From assembly GCA_020746105.1 (NCBI GenBank), contig CM036636.1, forward strand, positions 4,402,001-4,466,000: a DNA stretch of 64,000 nucleotides, in the 5' to 3' direction. Under the pieces are notes generated by a model, which made no database searches, was not told the DNA's origin, and saw nothing but the letters and a program-made list of their open reading frames with translations. The translations under genes were made by a program, and so were the position numbers. This document shows, piece after piece, positions 1 through 11,841 of the stretch (position 1 is the first letter of the stretch; each line of letters opens with the position of its first letter). The DNA comes from Trogon surrucura (taxonomy: Eukaryota > Chordata > Aves > Trogoniformes > Trogonidae).

Positions 1-3000
1 ACTTTGTTTAAGAGCATGAAATTGTCTCTCGGTGAGAGAGATGGAGTCTTTCAAGCTAGCAAAGAAGAGAGACATTTTTAAGCACCCTAACCCACAGAAA
101 TGTAATAGCTGCTAAGGCCAGGATTCATCTCCCTTCTCTTTAGAAGTCTGACGGTGAGAGGTCTGAGATAATCACCCCAATCTCTCTCTGTAGTCTGGGG
201 CTGTGGGTCCCTCCAGAGGCAATTCGTCTGACCCAGATTAGACCCTGTTCTTGAGAATGAAATGAGACATCTTCCAGGGGAGCCTATTTCTCTCTGCTGT
301 CTGTAGAGGAAGCCTGGCGTGACTAGATCAGACTTAGATGTTGAACACCTAGATGCTTAAATTAAGGAAATGAGTCTTACTCTGCCTGGCATTAAAAAAA
401 AAAAAAAAATCATCAGTGCATTAAGAACAGCTTATGAAACTTTACTTCAAACTTGACTCCAAGCCCTGAGAAACAAAAGGAGAGGGGGAAAAATAGAGTA
501 TTTGTGCAGACATTTTACTTCAATGTTCTGAGAAATTGTGAAATTCTAGGGTAATCCCAGCTCTCACAGGTTCCTTTGGCAATTCTAGCAAAATTCCATG
601 CTCAAACTAGACTTGGACAAGGCACCCAGAAAAAAAAAATAGTCTTTCAGAAATGCTATTTCATAGGTCACAGAGAATAAGTGATGCAGCTTTACAAACT
701 TATTTTTTCCTCCCCTTAAATCTTGGATCTTCTGTCTGAAGACAGAATTCCTTTGTCTTCATCATTATCTGCCATGCTTAGGTAGGCTTAGTATGAGTTT
801 TCATTGACGTTTTTGGTTTTGGTTTGTTCCCTCTTCTACGGAGGGAGCATTTCAAGCGTTGCCAGAGTGGAAAGGTGAAGAGGTACAGCCAGTCATTCAA
901 GTACACCTCTTTGAATGGGATGAGTAAATGTAAAGTCATTGAGGAACAAAAAAATATTGTTGGGCACTGATGAAGTACAGCCTGTGCTATACAGTCATGG
1001 ACCAATTTGGACCGATTCTGGCTAAAAATTATTATGGAATGTTTTCACAAAACAACAACAAAAAAAAAGAAGCTGGCATAATTGCATTTAAAACATAGAA
1101 AGTAAAAAAGGAAAATATTTGGTTTACGCAAGTGAGGCTGTGTTCATGCAGACACCGTATCAGATATATATATGTGGACTATACAGTAGTAGAATAAGAA
1201 TTACAACATTTATGGACACAAAATGCATTAGCTTGTATATGCCCATGACCTGCACACACACATACTTCTCTCATCCTGCATAAATACTGTTGTGCTAACA
1301 GTTTTTTAGCTCAAAAGCTGCTAGCAGTTTCTCCTGACTATGCACAGGCAAAAATATACCTGGGCACAAACTGTGCATTCTGCTCAGTGATACAACATTC
1401 TGCCATTCTTAATCATCATCATCTTCACTATGAGAATAAGTCCTGTGATATGCTCAGTTCTGGGATATATTTCATCAAACTGCGTGAGCAAAAAAAAAAA
1501 AACCAAACCATAATCCAAACCTAATAAGGTCTGACTGGGAAATTTAGGGATATTCTCAGACCTCTTCTGCATGCATCCATCACACCAAAACTCACCTATG
1601 CTAAATTGATGTATCCTTCCTCCCCCAGCTGCACACACCTACGTCTAAACTTAAAGGTATCTTCCCTAGAAAACTCTACCAAGACCTCAGCTGACATCTA
1701 TTTCAGCGTGTGGGAATCCACACACTCCCTTTCATAGATATAGTTTGGGGAAAAAAAAAAAAAATCACATCACTGCATTCACTATTTCCCTGAAGTCAGA
1801 AATAAGTCCCGGGAAGCTGCCAGAGGTTTAGAAGCTAAGCCAGCCATGCACAGCTCTGGTGCTGCTGACATTACCAGACGGCATTAATTTAATTCCACTC
1901 AGTTATGCTTTTAAATTTGATTTGAAAAATGTGTCATAAAATACCATTGAGAAGTGCAGTGCAGCATTTTGAAGCAGGCTGTGATGTTCCCTGCGATGAC
2001 AAAGTCGTGGGGAAGGGAATATAATTTTCGTAGCTAAGTACCGGGGGGCATGTTGGGAGAGATTCCTTTGGAGTGGGTTGAGCGAATCAAGAATCACGAA
2101 TAAACATTATATCCGCCAAATATTTTTGTGGTGTAACACATCCAGAGAACTCTGATTTAATGCTTTAAGGGCAAGGGTTGATGGAGAAAGAAAAGATACA
2201 TGCAAAGCCTTCCAGATCAGTGGGCAGACCCAGAGAGGAGAAAAGAGAAGAAGGACGTTGTGAAGCACAGGTCTGCAGGAGCGAGGGATCTGAAGAACCA
2301 TTAAGACTTATGTTAATTGTTTAAAAATGCAGAATATTAGTAATGGAGAAATATGGGTTTGTCCCTAATACACCATTATAACTCCAGAAAGATCAAGACC
2401 TTCTGCAGACAGGCTGAGCTTCAGCTGGTGCCTGTTCTCCCTACAGGCCACTTCCACTCTCACTGCAGTATAATATCCCTTAAAGCAGGTATTAGATTCC
2501 GTTCTGATTCTCAGCTTTCTAAAACACAGCCCTTTTCTCCCGATTCCATAGTCATCAGCCCATTTGTTCAGACCTGTGCTAGGCATCCTCAGAAGTACCT
2601 GCACACAGTGCTGGCTTGTCATCTGTAGTAGCTGGCATATACACCATCAAACTCATACCTGGGAACAAAGGAGCAGATGGTCTTATGAAAAGAACTATGT
2701 TGGAAACATTTTCTCCTGTCCAAAGACTGAGATTCTTTTTTTTCTCAGTCCAAATCTGAATGTTATTCTGAAAAGGCAAAATTATTAGTGGGAAATTTGT
2801 AAGGAAAAGGTATTTGAGTGAATCAAGAAGCTTTAAACTAATTGTTATGGTTGTGTTTCAGTAGTATTATGAAATTTGCATAATTTCAGACAAAAAAAAA
2901 ATCCCAAACTGGGGAGCTCTGCTTTCCTCAAATGCGACATGTCAAAATTTTTACCAGTTTTTTTAAGAAAATTTTAGAAGCACTTTTTTTACAAAGTTTT

Positions 3001-3600
3001 GTACAACCCCAAAAGTCTCTTCTCTATCTGACAATGAGTCCTGTTCCCCTGTTGCCAGCAAACCTTCTCAGTGTGATGGTGGTCTAAAGAGCTTCTCCCA
3101 TTGATGTATCCTGACGGTTTCACCCCCATGGGACGGAGCTCATCGCTCCCAGCCCTGTGAGGAGCCGGCTCAGGGGCTGCATTTCTCTACTTATGTCATT
3201 GGGTTTCCTCCACCTCTTGCTGTGATCCTTTGTGTTTGTGGGGAAGAGCCTTTTATCACATAACCTGACAGTAACCAGTACCAAAAAGTATGATAATGTA
3301 TCTGGACAGCTCTGTCTCGGATTTTAAGTCAGTCTCACCAAGAGGGAATGCGTTGCCTTCGCCCTTTTAATTTAAACCGAAACCATGGCTCCTGCAAAGT
3401 AACCATGCGAGGGGTTCAGAGGTCTTGTTTTCCAAAGAACTGCCCTCTCATACCTCTCCCTTGTCTTCTTTCTCCACACTTCTTTTCCTCTCCATTTTAA
3501 TTTTCTCTTTGACCATCGCTTTCACTTCTATTCTCAAAACCCAGCAGGGCAGAGAACCGACCGGGTGGCTGCGTGCCTCACCCCTGACTAGAGAGACAGA
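1..3600. other. Non-coding stretch, no gene recognised
   Basis: No gene is recognised here. Open frames are all about 100 codons or shorter, overlap on opposite strands, and match no family I know. Visible structure is limited to A tracts at about 394-409, 1490-1502 and 1751-1764 and a short TA run near 1163-1170. None of the A tracts follows recognisable retrotransposon sequence. The stretch looks like ordinary vertebrate intergenic or intronic DNA. Confidence 0.6.
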
Positions 3601-3603
3601 CGT

Positions 3604-3870
3604 GAATACTGAAAGACTCTCCTCCTGGCAAGCACCCAAGTGCTCCGTGACAGCCTTTAAGCACCTGAAGCACGCCCTAGGAATACTGAGCAATCCACAG
3701 CTGTACAGTCCTGGCACCGAATGACACCGAGCAGTGGCACACAGCTGGAATACCAAGCAATTCGCTCCTCACACCACAGTATTGGGTGACCCACAGCCAC
3801 CGGCGCTCCCTGAATACCAAGCAGCTTCTGCACCTTTGCAACAGCAACTGCATTGGAAGGGAAATGTTGC
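3604..3870. repeat. Possible degenerate ~64-77 bp tandem repeat
   Basis: The word GAATAC followed by T or C, then usually AGCA two to four bases later, recurs at 3604, 3681, 3748 and 3812, giving spacings of 77, 67 and 64 bp. The last three copies share GAATACnnAGCA and are followed by CA/CC-rich sequence including CACAG words. Beyond the shared start the copies are strongly diverged, so this could be an old minisatellite or chance repetition. Two opposite-strand frames of about 100 codons overlap it; neither resembles a known protein. Confidence 0.3.
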
Positions 3871-6800
3871 GACGTGGCTCAAAAGCAATCCTCCTGCAGG
3901 AAAAAAAAAATAAAAAGGTTGAAAAGATACAGAGAGTCTGTCTGTCTGGATCCTGAGCTAGGATTTTCCAAAGGAGATATAGAATATAAAGTGCCTGAAT
4001 GTTACCAAAGGATGCAGTGGGAGCTAAGCATCTAACTCAAGTTTCTTCGGGTAATTTTTAAAAAAATTCAGTCTAAGACTGAACATGGTCCCTGGAGAAC
4101 AGCATTGCTATTCCTAACAGGTCTTGGTGTCAGCAGCAAAACAAGGGCCATCTCTGCCCTGGGAGATGCTGGACCTGAAAGGCTGGAGACCTCGCTTGTG
4201 AACTTTAGATGACCTACTCTTGAAGCCAAAACACTTCCTAATTTTTCCTTTCCTAAGGTACCTTAGACAGGAGATACACAAAAAAGGTTATTTGGAAATT
4301 CATTTTTCCCCTCCGGGGTATTAACGCAAGCTTTACAAAGGCTCATAATCCCTTTAGACAACAGCAGCAAGAGCAGCAGCAACTACAAAGCCCTAAGCTT
4401 GGAACTCAATCCCCTGGTGATGGGCTGAACCCTCTGCTGAGGTTGCAAAGGAAAAGAGAAAGGTGTGAAGATATTTACATCAAACACATGGAACAAGAGG
4501 GGATTTTAATCAAACTTTTCTTTTTCATCTGGTCTTTCTTCTCTTGGAATCTGCTTTTTCTTTATCCTGATGAAATTCAGTGCTTGCCTTTTAGCTTTTT
4601 TTTTTTTTTCCTGTAAAAAAGGAGGATTTAAAAAAAAAATAATCACAATCCCCCCTGAAAACTCTGAGTATTAAAACTCCAGGGCAATGCATCTCCAAAA
4701 TCTATAAGACTGTAAGAAGATAAGAGACAAAACCCCACAGAAATGTTTCCTCTCTGTGTCTTTGGAAGTTGCAGACGCGTGTATAATACCCCTAAGCCGG
4801 GGTAATCTGCTTGCCTCCTCCTGCCTTTCCTGATGCACGCGGATGTACTTAGCATTAATATTCCTCACACTACAGCAAATGAACACCCAGGAGGCAGCTG
4901 ACTCAATCAGTGCTTGTTTTACTTACTGTGTATCACTGCGAAAAGACCATAAACTAGAGCACGACAGCTCTGTAATGCTCATTTCAATATGCTTCCCCTG
5001 TTTGTTCCAGCCCTGATGAACTTTCATATTCAGCCGAAATAAAAGAAAAAAGAATTAAGAAATATATTACAACAAACACATTAGCAATGTGTGCTAAATT
5101 ACCATTGGAGATTCCAGTACCTCATGGTAGGAGCGTTTGTGGATAAACACATTTGTTTACTTCATTTTTCCTGCTGCCTTCTCCAGCATATGATTATTCA
5201 CTCAACGATGTCACGACTCCCAAGCCTGACGTCATGGCTGTTTCCACAGCAACCAAACGGAATCCAAGAGAGATTTGAAACCAGGTAGGCTGGAGTAAAA
5301 ATAATTTGGAAAAAAGCATTTGTCCATTCTCCCCCATAAAATTGATGGGCTCCTACCACTGCTGTTTGGAGACTGGAATTTGTTTTAATGACGATGGCAC
5401 AATCACAAAATGCAAAGGAGCTGTTATTTTTGGAACAGATACAGCTGCAGGGTAATGGAGAGAAAAGGCTGAACAGACCACACAGATGAGCCTAGTTCAT
5501 GTGTCCAGAATCACACACCCAACTGGATGGGGTATGAGATATTGCCCCCTTATTTCCCTGATCAATTCCTGATATCACTGATGAAGATCTGGTACGTTCA
5601 GCAGATTTGAGGATCAGAGTGTATTGGCTGGATCTGTAATGACCATAGTGGGAGCAGACACTACCTTAAAAGTACCCACCGACACCGTACATACCAAACT
5701 GATGAATGCTGCCTCTTCGGTTTCTTAATAACAAACCCTCCCTTCTGATCAGTTCCTCACCTATCTACTCACCTTAAACCTTATCCTACCGCTGGTCGTT
5801 GTATTGACTTGATCATGAGGCTCCCAGAGAGGCTTTAATTGACTTTGCAGCAGAAGAAATAGACCTGAAGAGACAGAAAGGGAGATGATGCTGTGGCAGT
5901 GGAAAAAGCTTCAGGAGACAAGCTGCCTCTGGGGAATATGATGCCACAAAAACTGCTTTGATTCATGGAAACTAGAGATAGGCTGAGGATGGTGAGACCA
6001 GCTGTTGACCAGAACATGACTTTTAGGTTGTGCGGGAATCTTCGTGTTAATTTAAACAGGAGTTCTGGACAATGGCTTAAATCAGTCACTAAATGCTTTT
6101 AGTTAGGGGGATGTTTCCAGTGAAATTCTTGACGAATATATGGAAGCATTTGGGTGGCAGGTGGTAAGCGAAGGGCAGCTCTTAACAAATCAGAGATTGG
6201 ATGAGTGGGTGAACAGGATGGTATGACTGTCCAGTGGTGATTTATACATAACTTTTGGTTAAAAGGTTAGTCAGTACCACTGCCATGACAAAGAGTTTTG
6301 TTGACAGGGAGGTTCATCTTTGACGGGCTCCTGGCATAGAGGGAAAGGATGCAGGTAACTTCATGGTCAGCAAGGGTTTAGCCAACCCAGGTGCCATCAG
6401 ATGGGCTTTGCTTGACATGCAGACAGTAGGAGGGAAGTTAATTCAGCTGCAGGGTTTTTGGGGGGCGTGCTTTTCATGCTCGAGTGGCTCTCTATTCATT
6501 GCACTCATTAACTTCAAAGCCAAGATCAGCCTGTGGGATCCCTGCCTCCTGCCTTGTGACCTGGATGCGTCTTTGCCCGGCCGCTCTGTGGCATTGTTTT
6601 TCCCAGCCTGTTATTAGAGCAGGCTGCTATTACAGCAGGAACTGGGTGGCAGAAGCCCTCGCAGCGCCAAGCTATAATCCAAAGACTATACATGTTCCCC
6701 ACGTCTGATAAACAAACAATGAGTTTTCCTCCCGGTTTTACCCGCTTTGTGTTTTAATTGAGTCAGACTCAAAAACACACCGAAGGGCTGAGCTGTCTCA

Positions 6801-9800
6801 GAAATATGTAATATGCCTGATTCACAGGAATTAATGTCTCAGTATGGGGCACGTCATTCAAATGTTTTCTGCTTCAGACTTGCTCACATTCGGTTCACAT
6901 TGGGCTCCTACCCGTAAGAAAAGCAATCACATATTCTGTGGGACTTGAAACAAGCTCTCTTGTGATAATTCTGTTTTTTGTTTTTTTTTCCCTTCAGGTT
7001 TTATTTACTTTCCTCAGACTCCTTGCCCAGAGCATGCAAATAATTACAATGCCAACAGGCAACCCAGATCGTTATCTATCCCATCCTTCCTCCAAGAACA
7101 CCCGTTGTTTTTCTTTCTAGGATTTAGAAGTGGTTCCCAAAGACCTGAGGGGACAAATACTAGATGGTGACAAAATGCACGAGCGCGGTGAAGCAAATAA
7201 CTTTCCCTCCACTGTGAACCAAGTTTTAGCACTCCTAACTGGGCACAGGTCTGACTTACTTCCATGAGGAAGAGCTTCTTGAGTGCCATGTTTGGAAGGT
7301 CAACCACCTTCTCATTGCTACGCTTTCTAAACTCTGAGTAAAAGAGAGAAAAAAGTGGTGGATCTGTAGGATTACATGCTCCGAAGACCAGGGCAAAGAC
7401 AGAGTGATCGACAGGTCACAGGGAGCTTCTTTCTCTTCCAGTCTCAGCTCCTGTTTTGATGTAACCTCTGGGTATATGAGATGGTGGAATCTTTGCCTTG
7501 TTACAGATTACAATGCAAATATCTGTCTTCCCTCCTATGCAACATGGATGGAGTTTTACTCACTTGCTGTTTCCTCCAAAATAAGGGGCATACCACACCA
7601 CCTGAGTTGTGGCAGGGTCATGGATGGCGTAGCCATGACGCTAGCCCAGTCCCAGCTCCCTCCTCTGTCACCTTGGCCCCTGCACCCCCACTGCAGTACT
7701 CGCTGTGATGAGAGCTCTTAGCCAGTTCCTGCCACTTCAGTGATGTCTTCAAAAGATTAATGAGTTACTCTGGACTCATCAGACATTCCCAGTGATGCTG
7801 AAAGTCTGCTTTGACCAGACCCAGCTGTCTTCACCCTCGATGGGCAAATTATTGCACTCTTTTCAGCGGTTGCAAAGGCTGGGGAAAGAAGTCTAACTGC
7901 CCCAGGCAAACTGGGCTGATTCATGGCATGCAGAGCAGGCAGCCCTGCTAATACGAAGGCCGGGAAGTAGGCATGCACTTGGCCTGCTTAAAATAGAGTG
8001 GTTTTTCTGTGTCAGCATCTCTTGCTCCTCCATCCCCCACGACATTTTCTGATTACGTCCTTGAAGTGTCACCTGCACATCAGGTTTTTGAGAATGGCAG
8101 CTGAGTCTCGAGTTCAGAGGGAGACTGGGAATAGTGGGGAGGAAAAGAGAAGCTTCATCAGCAGAGTCTGACAGGGAAAAAAAAGAGAAAGATAAAAGAA
8201 AATATCTGTCCCAACCTCTTCCCTTCAGCAGTGAGGCTCTTGCCTTATTACCCAATGGAGCACATTTGCTAGTGTTGTGAGAAGTGCTTGGGAGACACTG
8301 GGTCAGAATGAAAAGCAAGGAGTATTATCACTACCTGTTCTGGAATGAAATGAGGTGGAGGAACTGCAGCATAACCCTCAGGACCTGGTAGCATGCTATC
8401 AGCAATGCAGTGATTGCTGCTTGGACTGATGCTAGAGGTGATGCTCACCAGCTACCATTCCCCTCATCACTCTTGCTCACAGGAGGTCTGGGAAATCTTT
8501 AAGGTAGGAGTTTGGTACCGTTCAATGCAGTCACTCCATCCCACACACAACAGCCTGTCCCACGAACCCAGAGTCCCTTTCCAGCCCAGCCCAGGACCGT
8601 CTGTCCCTGCTCCAAACATGCCACAGGATATGCTGGGCTGCCCCGACTGCCCCATGGCTGTCCTGCTCCCTTGCTGGGGTGGCGGGATGACAGTCTGCTC
8701 TGCCAGCTCCCAGGGGGACCCCTCTGGGCTCAGCCCTCAGGGAACCCCCAGTTCTCTTTGCACCCTGATACCTTCTTTTGAGGGGAGGAGTGCATGTTGG
8801 ATTAACCAATTCAATCACAGAGCCCTTGGAACAGAGACCTTTTCCCTCGTGTATATACAGCACTTTAGATCATCTTGGCTTCCTAAAGTATTACTCAATA
8901 ACGCTGAAAGAAATTTCCCACCTCCCTTTGAATGCCAAATTTTGGCTGCTTTTGGGATCAGATACCAGTTGTTTTTTGGTTGTTTTTTTTTCCTCCCCCC
9001 TGAATGGATGTTGTTTACCTCACAATCTGTAATGGATCATACAAAAATGTGCTGGTTTATTTTTCTTACAGGCATCTAGCTAATGGGTGAAGTAATTTAG
9101 TGAGGCTATTGTATTTCATTCAACAGCCTATATGTAGATTTTGTTGTGAAGGATAAAATGTTCCCTCTTCAAACACTAACAATAGGAGTGCAGTCTACCA
9201 CTGACCTTGTACGTCGTTGCTGTGCTGTGTGCAGGTAACAACGTGAGCCCAGACTATAGGCAATGCGCACACAGAAATGTTTAGTTTGAATAGCAGGGAA
9301 CACTTCCTCTTCCATAGTGCCTGTGCCAATATTTGCCTGTGTATGAAGTACAATTATTTACAGTTCTTTAAGGTTTGAATCAGTACCTCTGATTTCTACC
9401 TGTCCTGAAAAAAAAAAGTTGTTTGTAACTTCCCATGCATGAATCTTTGAATCTGAAATATTGAAAAACTACAAGCCTTCACTACTCTTTGTGTATGTAT
9501 ATAAGTGCTTTAAACAACAACAACTCTATTATAAGGTACATGCTTTCTCTCCCCCTGGAAATAGTTGTATTTCTAAAGAGTAATAATCAGCATTCATGCA
9601 GGCTTTTAAATCCAATGTTTCCTAATTATGGGTGAAGTGAGTTCTGTTGATAACCTGTAAAGCATTTTCATAACTTATGAGGTGCAAAAAGATTAGCTGA
9701 ACTTATGATGGTATTATTCTGCACTGTCAGTGTATTAATAGAGAGTGCTAATGGAACTGTTCTCCAGTGGCAGTGGGATGGGATCCATCTCATTTCATTA

Positions 9801-10800
9801 ACCACCTGAGAGTTAGATATCTTGTCTAGGCTGGTTGTTCAGGATCTTCCTAAAGTCTGTGCACGGCATTATACATCTCACAGAATGATTACTCTCACAC
9901 CAAATCCGATACCCAGATAGATGGTGGGAATAATCTGTCTTTCACAGATGCCAGTCACCCTCTGGATGCACCTTCAGGAGATGGTGAGACTAAACCCCTA
10001 AATTTTGGCTGGCTAAACGTAGCTTAGAAGCTACACTCTAATTAATTAACAAATTAATGAATGTGTCAGTGGGCTGGGGCTAAATGGGATGTGTCCTTAG
10101 TACTCAGTAGAACACAAACGTTTCTTGAGCAGACATCAGTTCTTCTTGTCCTTGCACATTCCCCTAAAATTTAGGTCCTTTGGAAAGGAGCTGCCTCACA
10201 AGTCCGCCCTTTCTGCTTTGGCTTCGATGCAAACTGGAGGAGGCTCCACCCAGTATAAACACAGGTGGAAAGCACCTGGGATGATGCAGTGGCCACATTA
10301 TTGCAGACTTCCATACAATCAGAACTTCGCTTTCTTTCTGGTGTTCCCTTATGTGCCCCTTCCATGACATTACTTTTGGGCCAGCAGAGGATACCAGCTC
10401 AGATGAAAACATACAGGTATAGAGGTAATTCTATGCCCCGTGGCTCTTCTTGGCCCTTAAATAATGTCTAACCACAAGCCATTAATTGCAGCAGTGGAAC
10501 CTTGCTGTTCTTCACATACTTGGGTATTCAGAGATTAATAAAATCATAACCCTATAAAGCTATTCGCTGTCTAAGTTCAGACACCTGACTTGGGTGTCAG
10601 AGAGAACTGGCTGGAACCCCTTTTACGAGGAGCTTTCTTCCTGTAAAACCAGCAGAGAAAGCCTTGAAAAAAATAATAATTCATGCCAGGATCCTAAAAC
10701 CTGCCTGTTCCAAATCTGGACGAGCTAATCCTCCTTGTCTGGCTACAGAAGGAGCCTCGCAGTATGACCCACTCAACTCGAGTGCCAAAGATGTCTCTCG
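3871..10800. other. Non-coding stretch, no gene recognised
   Basis: About 6.9 kb without a recognisable gene or large repeat. It contains T tracts (for example 4596-4609) and several frames of 60-140 codons that overlap on both strands. The longest, 221 codons on the plus strand at 8414-9079, falls in a locally GC-richer patch with many CCC/CAG words and has no domain I recognise. No CR1 tail is visible. Unique-looking sequence at about 6480-6760 could be regulatory, but nothing in it is diagnostic. Confidence 0.55.
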
Positions 10801-10835
10801 TGAGTCGGCGTGAATGAGAGATGATGCATTAAGAC

Positions 10836-11351
10836 TTTATTAGTATTTGACAGGCTTTTGATCATGGCACGGAGGAGTTACAAGTAAAGACGTGAGGGTG
10901 GGATGGGTGCCAGCCTGCCCGACTCTGGGTTTGCTCCAGAACAGCTCGGCTCAAGGCTGTCCTGCAGCTGCCTCTCCACCCACCTGTAACCCACAGCCTC
11001 AGCCCCAGAAGCCTTAAAACCGCCTGCCCCCGGCCAGGCCGGGCTTAATCCTCCCGGGGCCGGGCGGGGGCACCGCCGGGCCGAGGGGGTGTTGGGGCCG
11101 GACAAAGGCGGAGCCGGGCGGGGAAGGTTCGAGCGCCTCGGGTGAGCAGTTGCGTTGTACCTCCCTCGGTTCTGTGGCATTTCCTTGGGGGCGTTGTTAT
11201 TGCTGTTGCTTCTCCTCTCTTTGCGTTGTGCTGCGAAACCGCCCTGACCTCGGCCCAGGAGGTTTCCCCTCCCGTTCCCCCCCGGTTCCCCGCCCGGCCC
11301 CGCCGCGCTCGGGGACTGCTCCGCGCCGGGCACCGGCTCCGACCGCCGCAA
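10836..11351 (-). other. Unrecognised 157-codon frame with downstream poly(A) signal
   Basis: On the minus strand a frame opens with ATG at 11351 and stops at 10878. An AATAAA hexamer lies at 10841-10836, about 37 bases past the stop, which is a plausible 3' end for a short single-exon transcript starting in the CpG island. The protein would be rich in Pro, Gly, Ala and Arg, with an Asn-rich run near the middle of its first half. It has no domain, signal peptide or membrane segment that I recognise. Long stop-poor frames are expected by chance in CpG islands because stop codons are AT-rich. More likely a chance frame or part of a non-coding RNA than a protein gene. Confidence 0.2.
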
Positions 11352-11360
11352 CCCCTCTCC
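10985..11360. promoter_or_regulatory. CpG island, candidate promoter
   Basis: This is the only sharply GC- and CpG-rich segment of the window. CG dinucleotides occur repeatedly in runs such as GGCCGGGCGG and CCGCCGCGCTCGG, whereas flanking DNA is AT-rich with few CpGs. In vertebrates such islands usually mark transcription start regions and stay unmethylated. No TATA box is obvious. On the plus strand a donor-like TCGG/GTGAGC lies at 11138-11147. On the minus strand a 157-codon frame and a downstream AATAAA run out of the island. It could be the promoter of an unannotated gene or lncRNA, a bidirectional start, or an orphan island. The island is clear; its function is inferred. Confidence 0.7.
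11056..11097 (+). other. G-quadruplex-capable G-run cluster
   Basis: Five or more runs of three to five Gs sit within about 42 bases on the plus strand, separated by loops of one to nine bases inside the CpG island. This fits the usual G3+N1-7 pattern or a close variant of it. Such motifs are common at vertebrate CpG-island promoters and can affect transcription. Folding itself is inferred. Confidence 0.6.
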
Positions 11361-11501
11361 TGGAATTTAATTTATCTAACTTTATCTGTCTTCTACCTGC
11401 AATCTCCACTCTCCAAGCCTTGCCCTTCAGGAACAGTCTCTTTGTTGCCGTGTTGGCAGCCTGCAACCTTCTGCAGCCCATGTGCCCCTGGCTCCCGCCG
11501 C

Positions 11502-11841
11502 CTCAAATGGCATTTTTGGTGGAGCTCGGCAGCTCAAGTGGCATTTTTGGTGGAGCTCGGCAGCTCAAATGGCATTTTTGGTGGAGCTCTGCAGCTCAGA
11601 TGGCATTTTCGGGGGAACTCGGGGGCTCAAATGGCATTTCGGGGGAACTCGGGGGCTCAAATGGCATTTTCGGGGGAGCTTGGCAGCTCAAATGCCATTT
11701 TCAGGGGAGCTCGGCAGCTCAAATGGCATTTTCGGGGGAGCTGGGCGGCTCCAATGGCATTTTCGGTGGAGGTTGGTGGCTCAAATGTCTTTTCTGGTGG
11801 TGCTCGGGGGCTCAAATGCCGGTTTTGGTGGCGCTCGGGGT
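11502..11841 (+). repeat. 31-bp minisatellite, 11 copies
   Basis: Eleven head-to-tail units begin with CTCAAATGGCATTTT and end in a GAGCTCGGCAG-like segment. Ten are 31 bp; unit five, starting at 11626, is 30 bp through loss of one T. Units 1-3 carry TTTTTGGTGGAGCTC, units 4-8 share a TTTCGGGGGA variant (unit 7 has TTTCAGGGGA), and units 9-11 are the most diverged, suggesting local expansion of subtypes. The unit holds no stop codon in any forward frame, and 31 is not a multiple of 3, so all three plus frames stay open and produce spurious frames of 244, 248 and 153 codons with a 31-residue periodicity. It lies about 140 bp downstream of the CpG island. Confidence 0.95.

Noticed and set aside
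8414-9079. 221-codon plus-strand frame
   Set aside because: No recognised domain, overlapped by opposite-strand frames of 62 and 110 codons in a locally GC-richer patch; no supporting splice or promoter signal.
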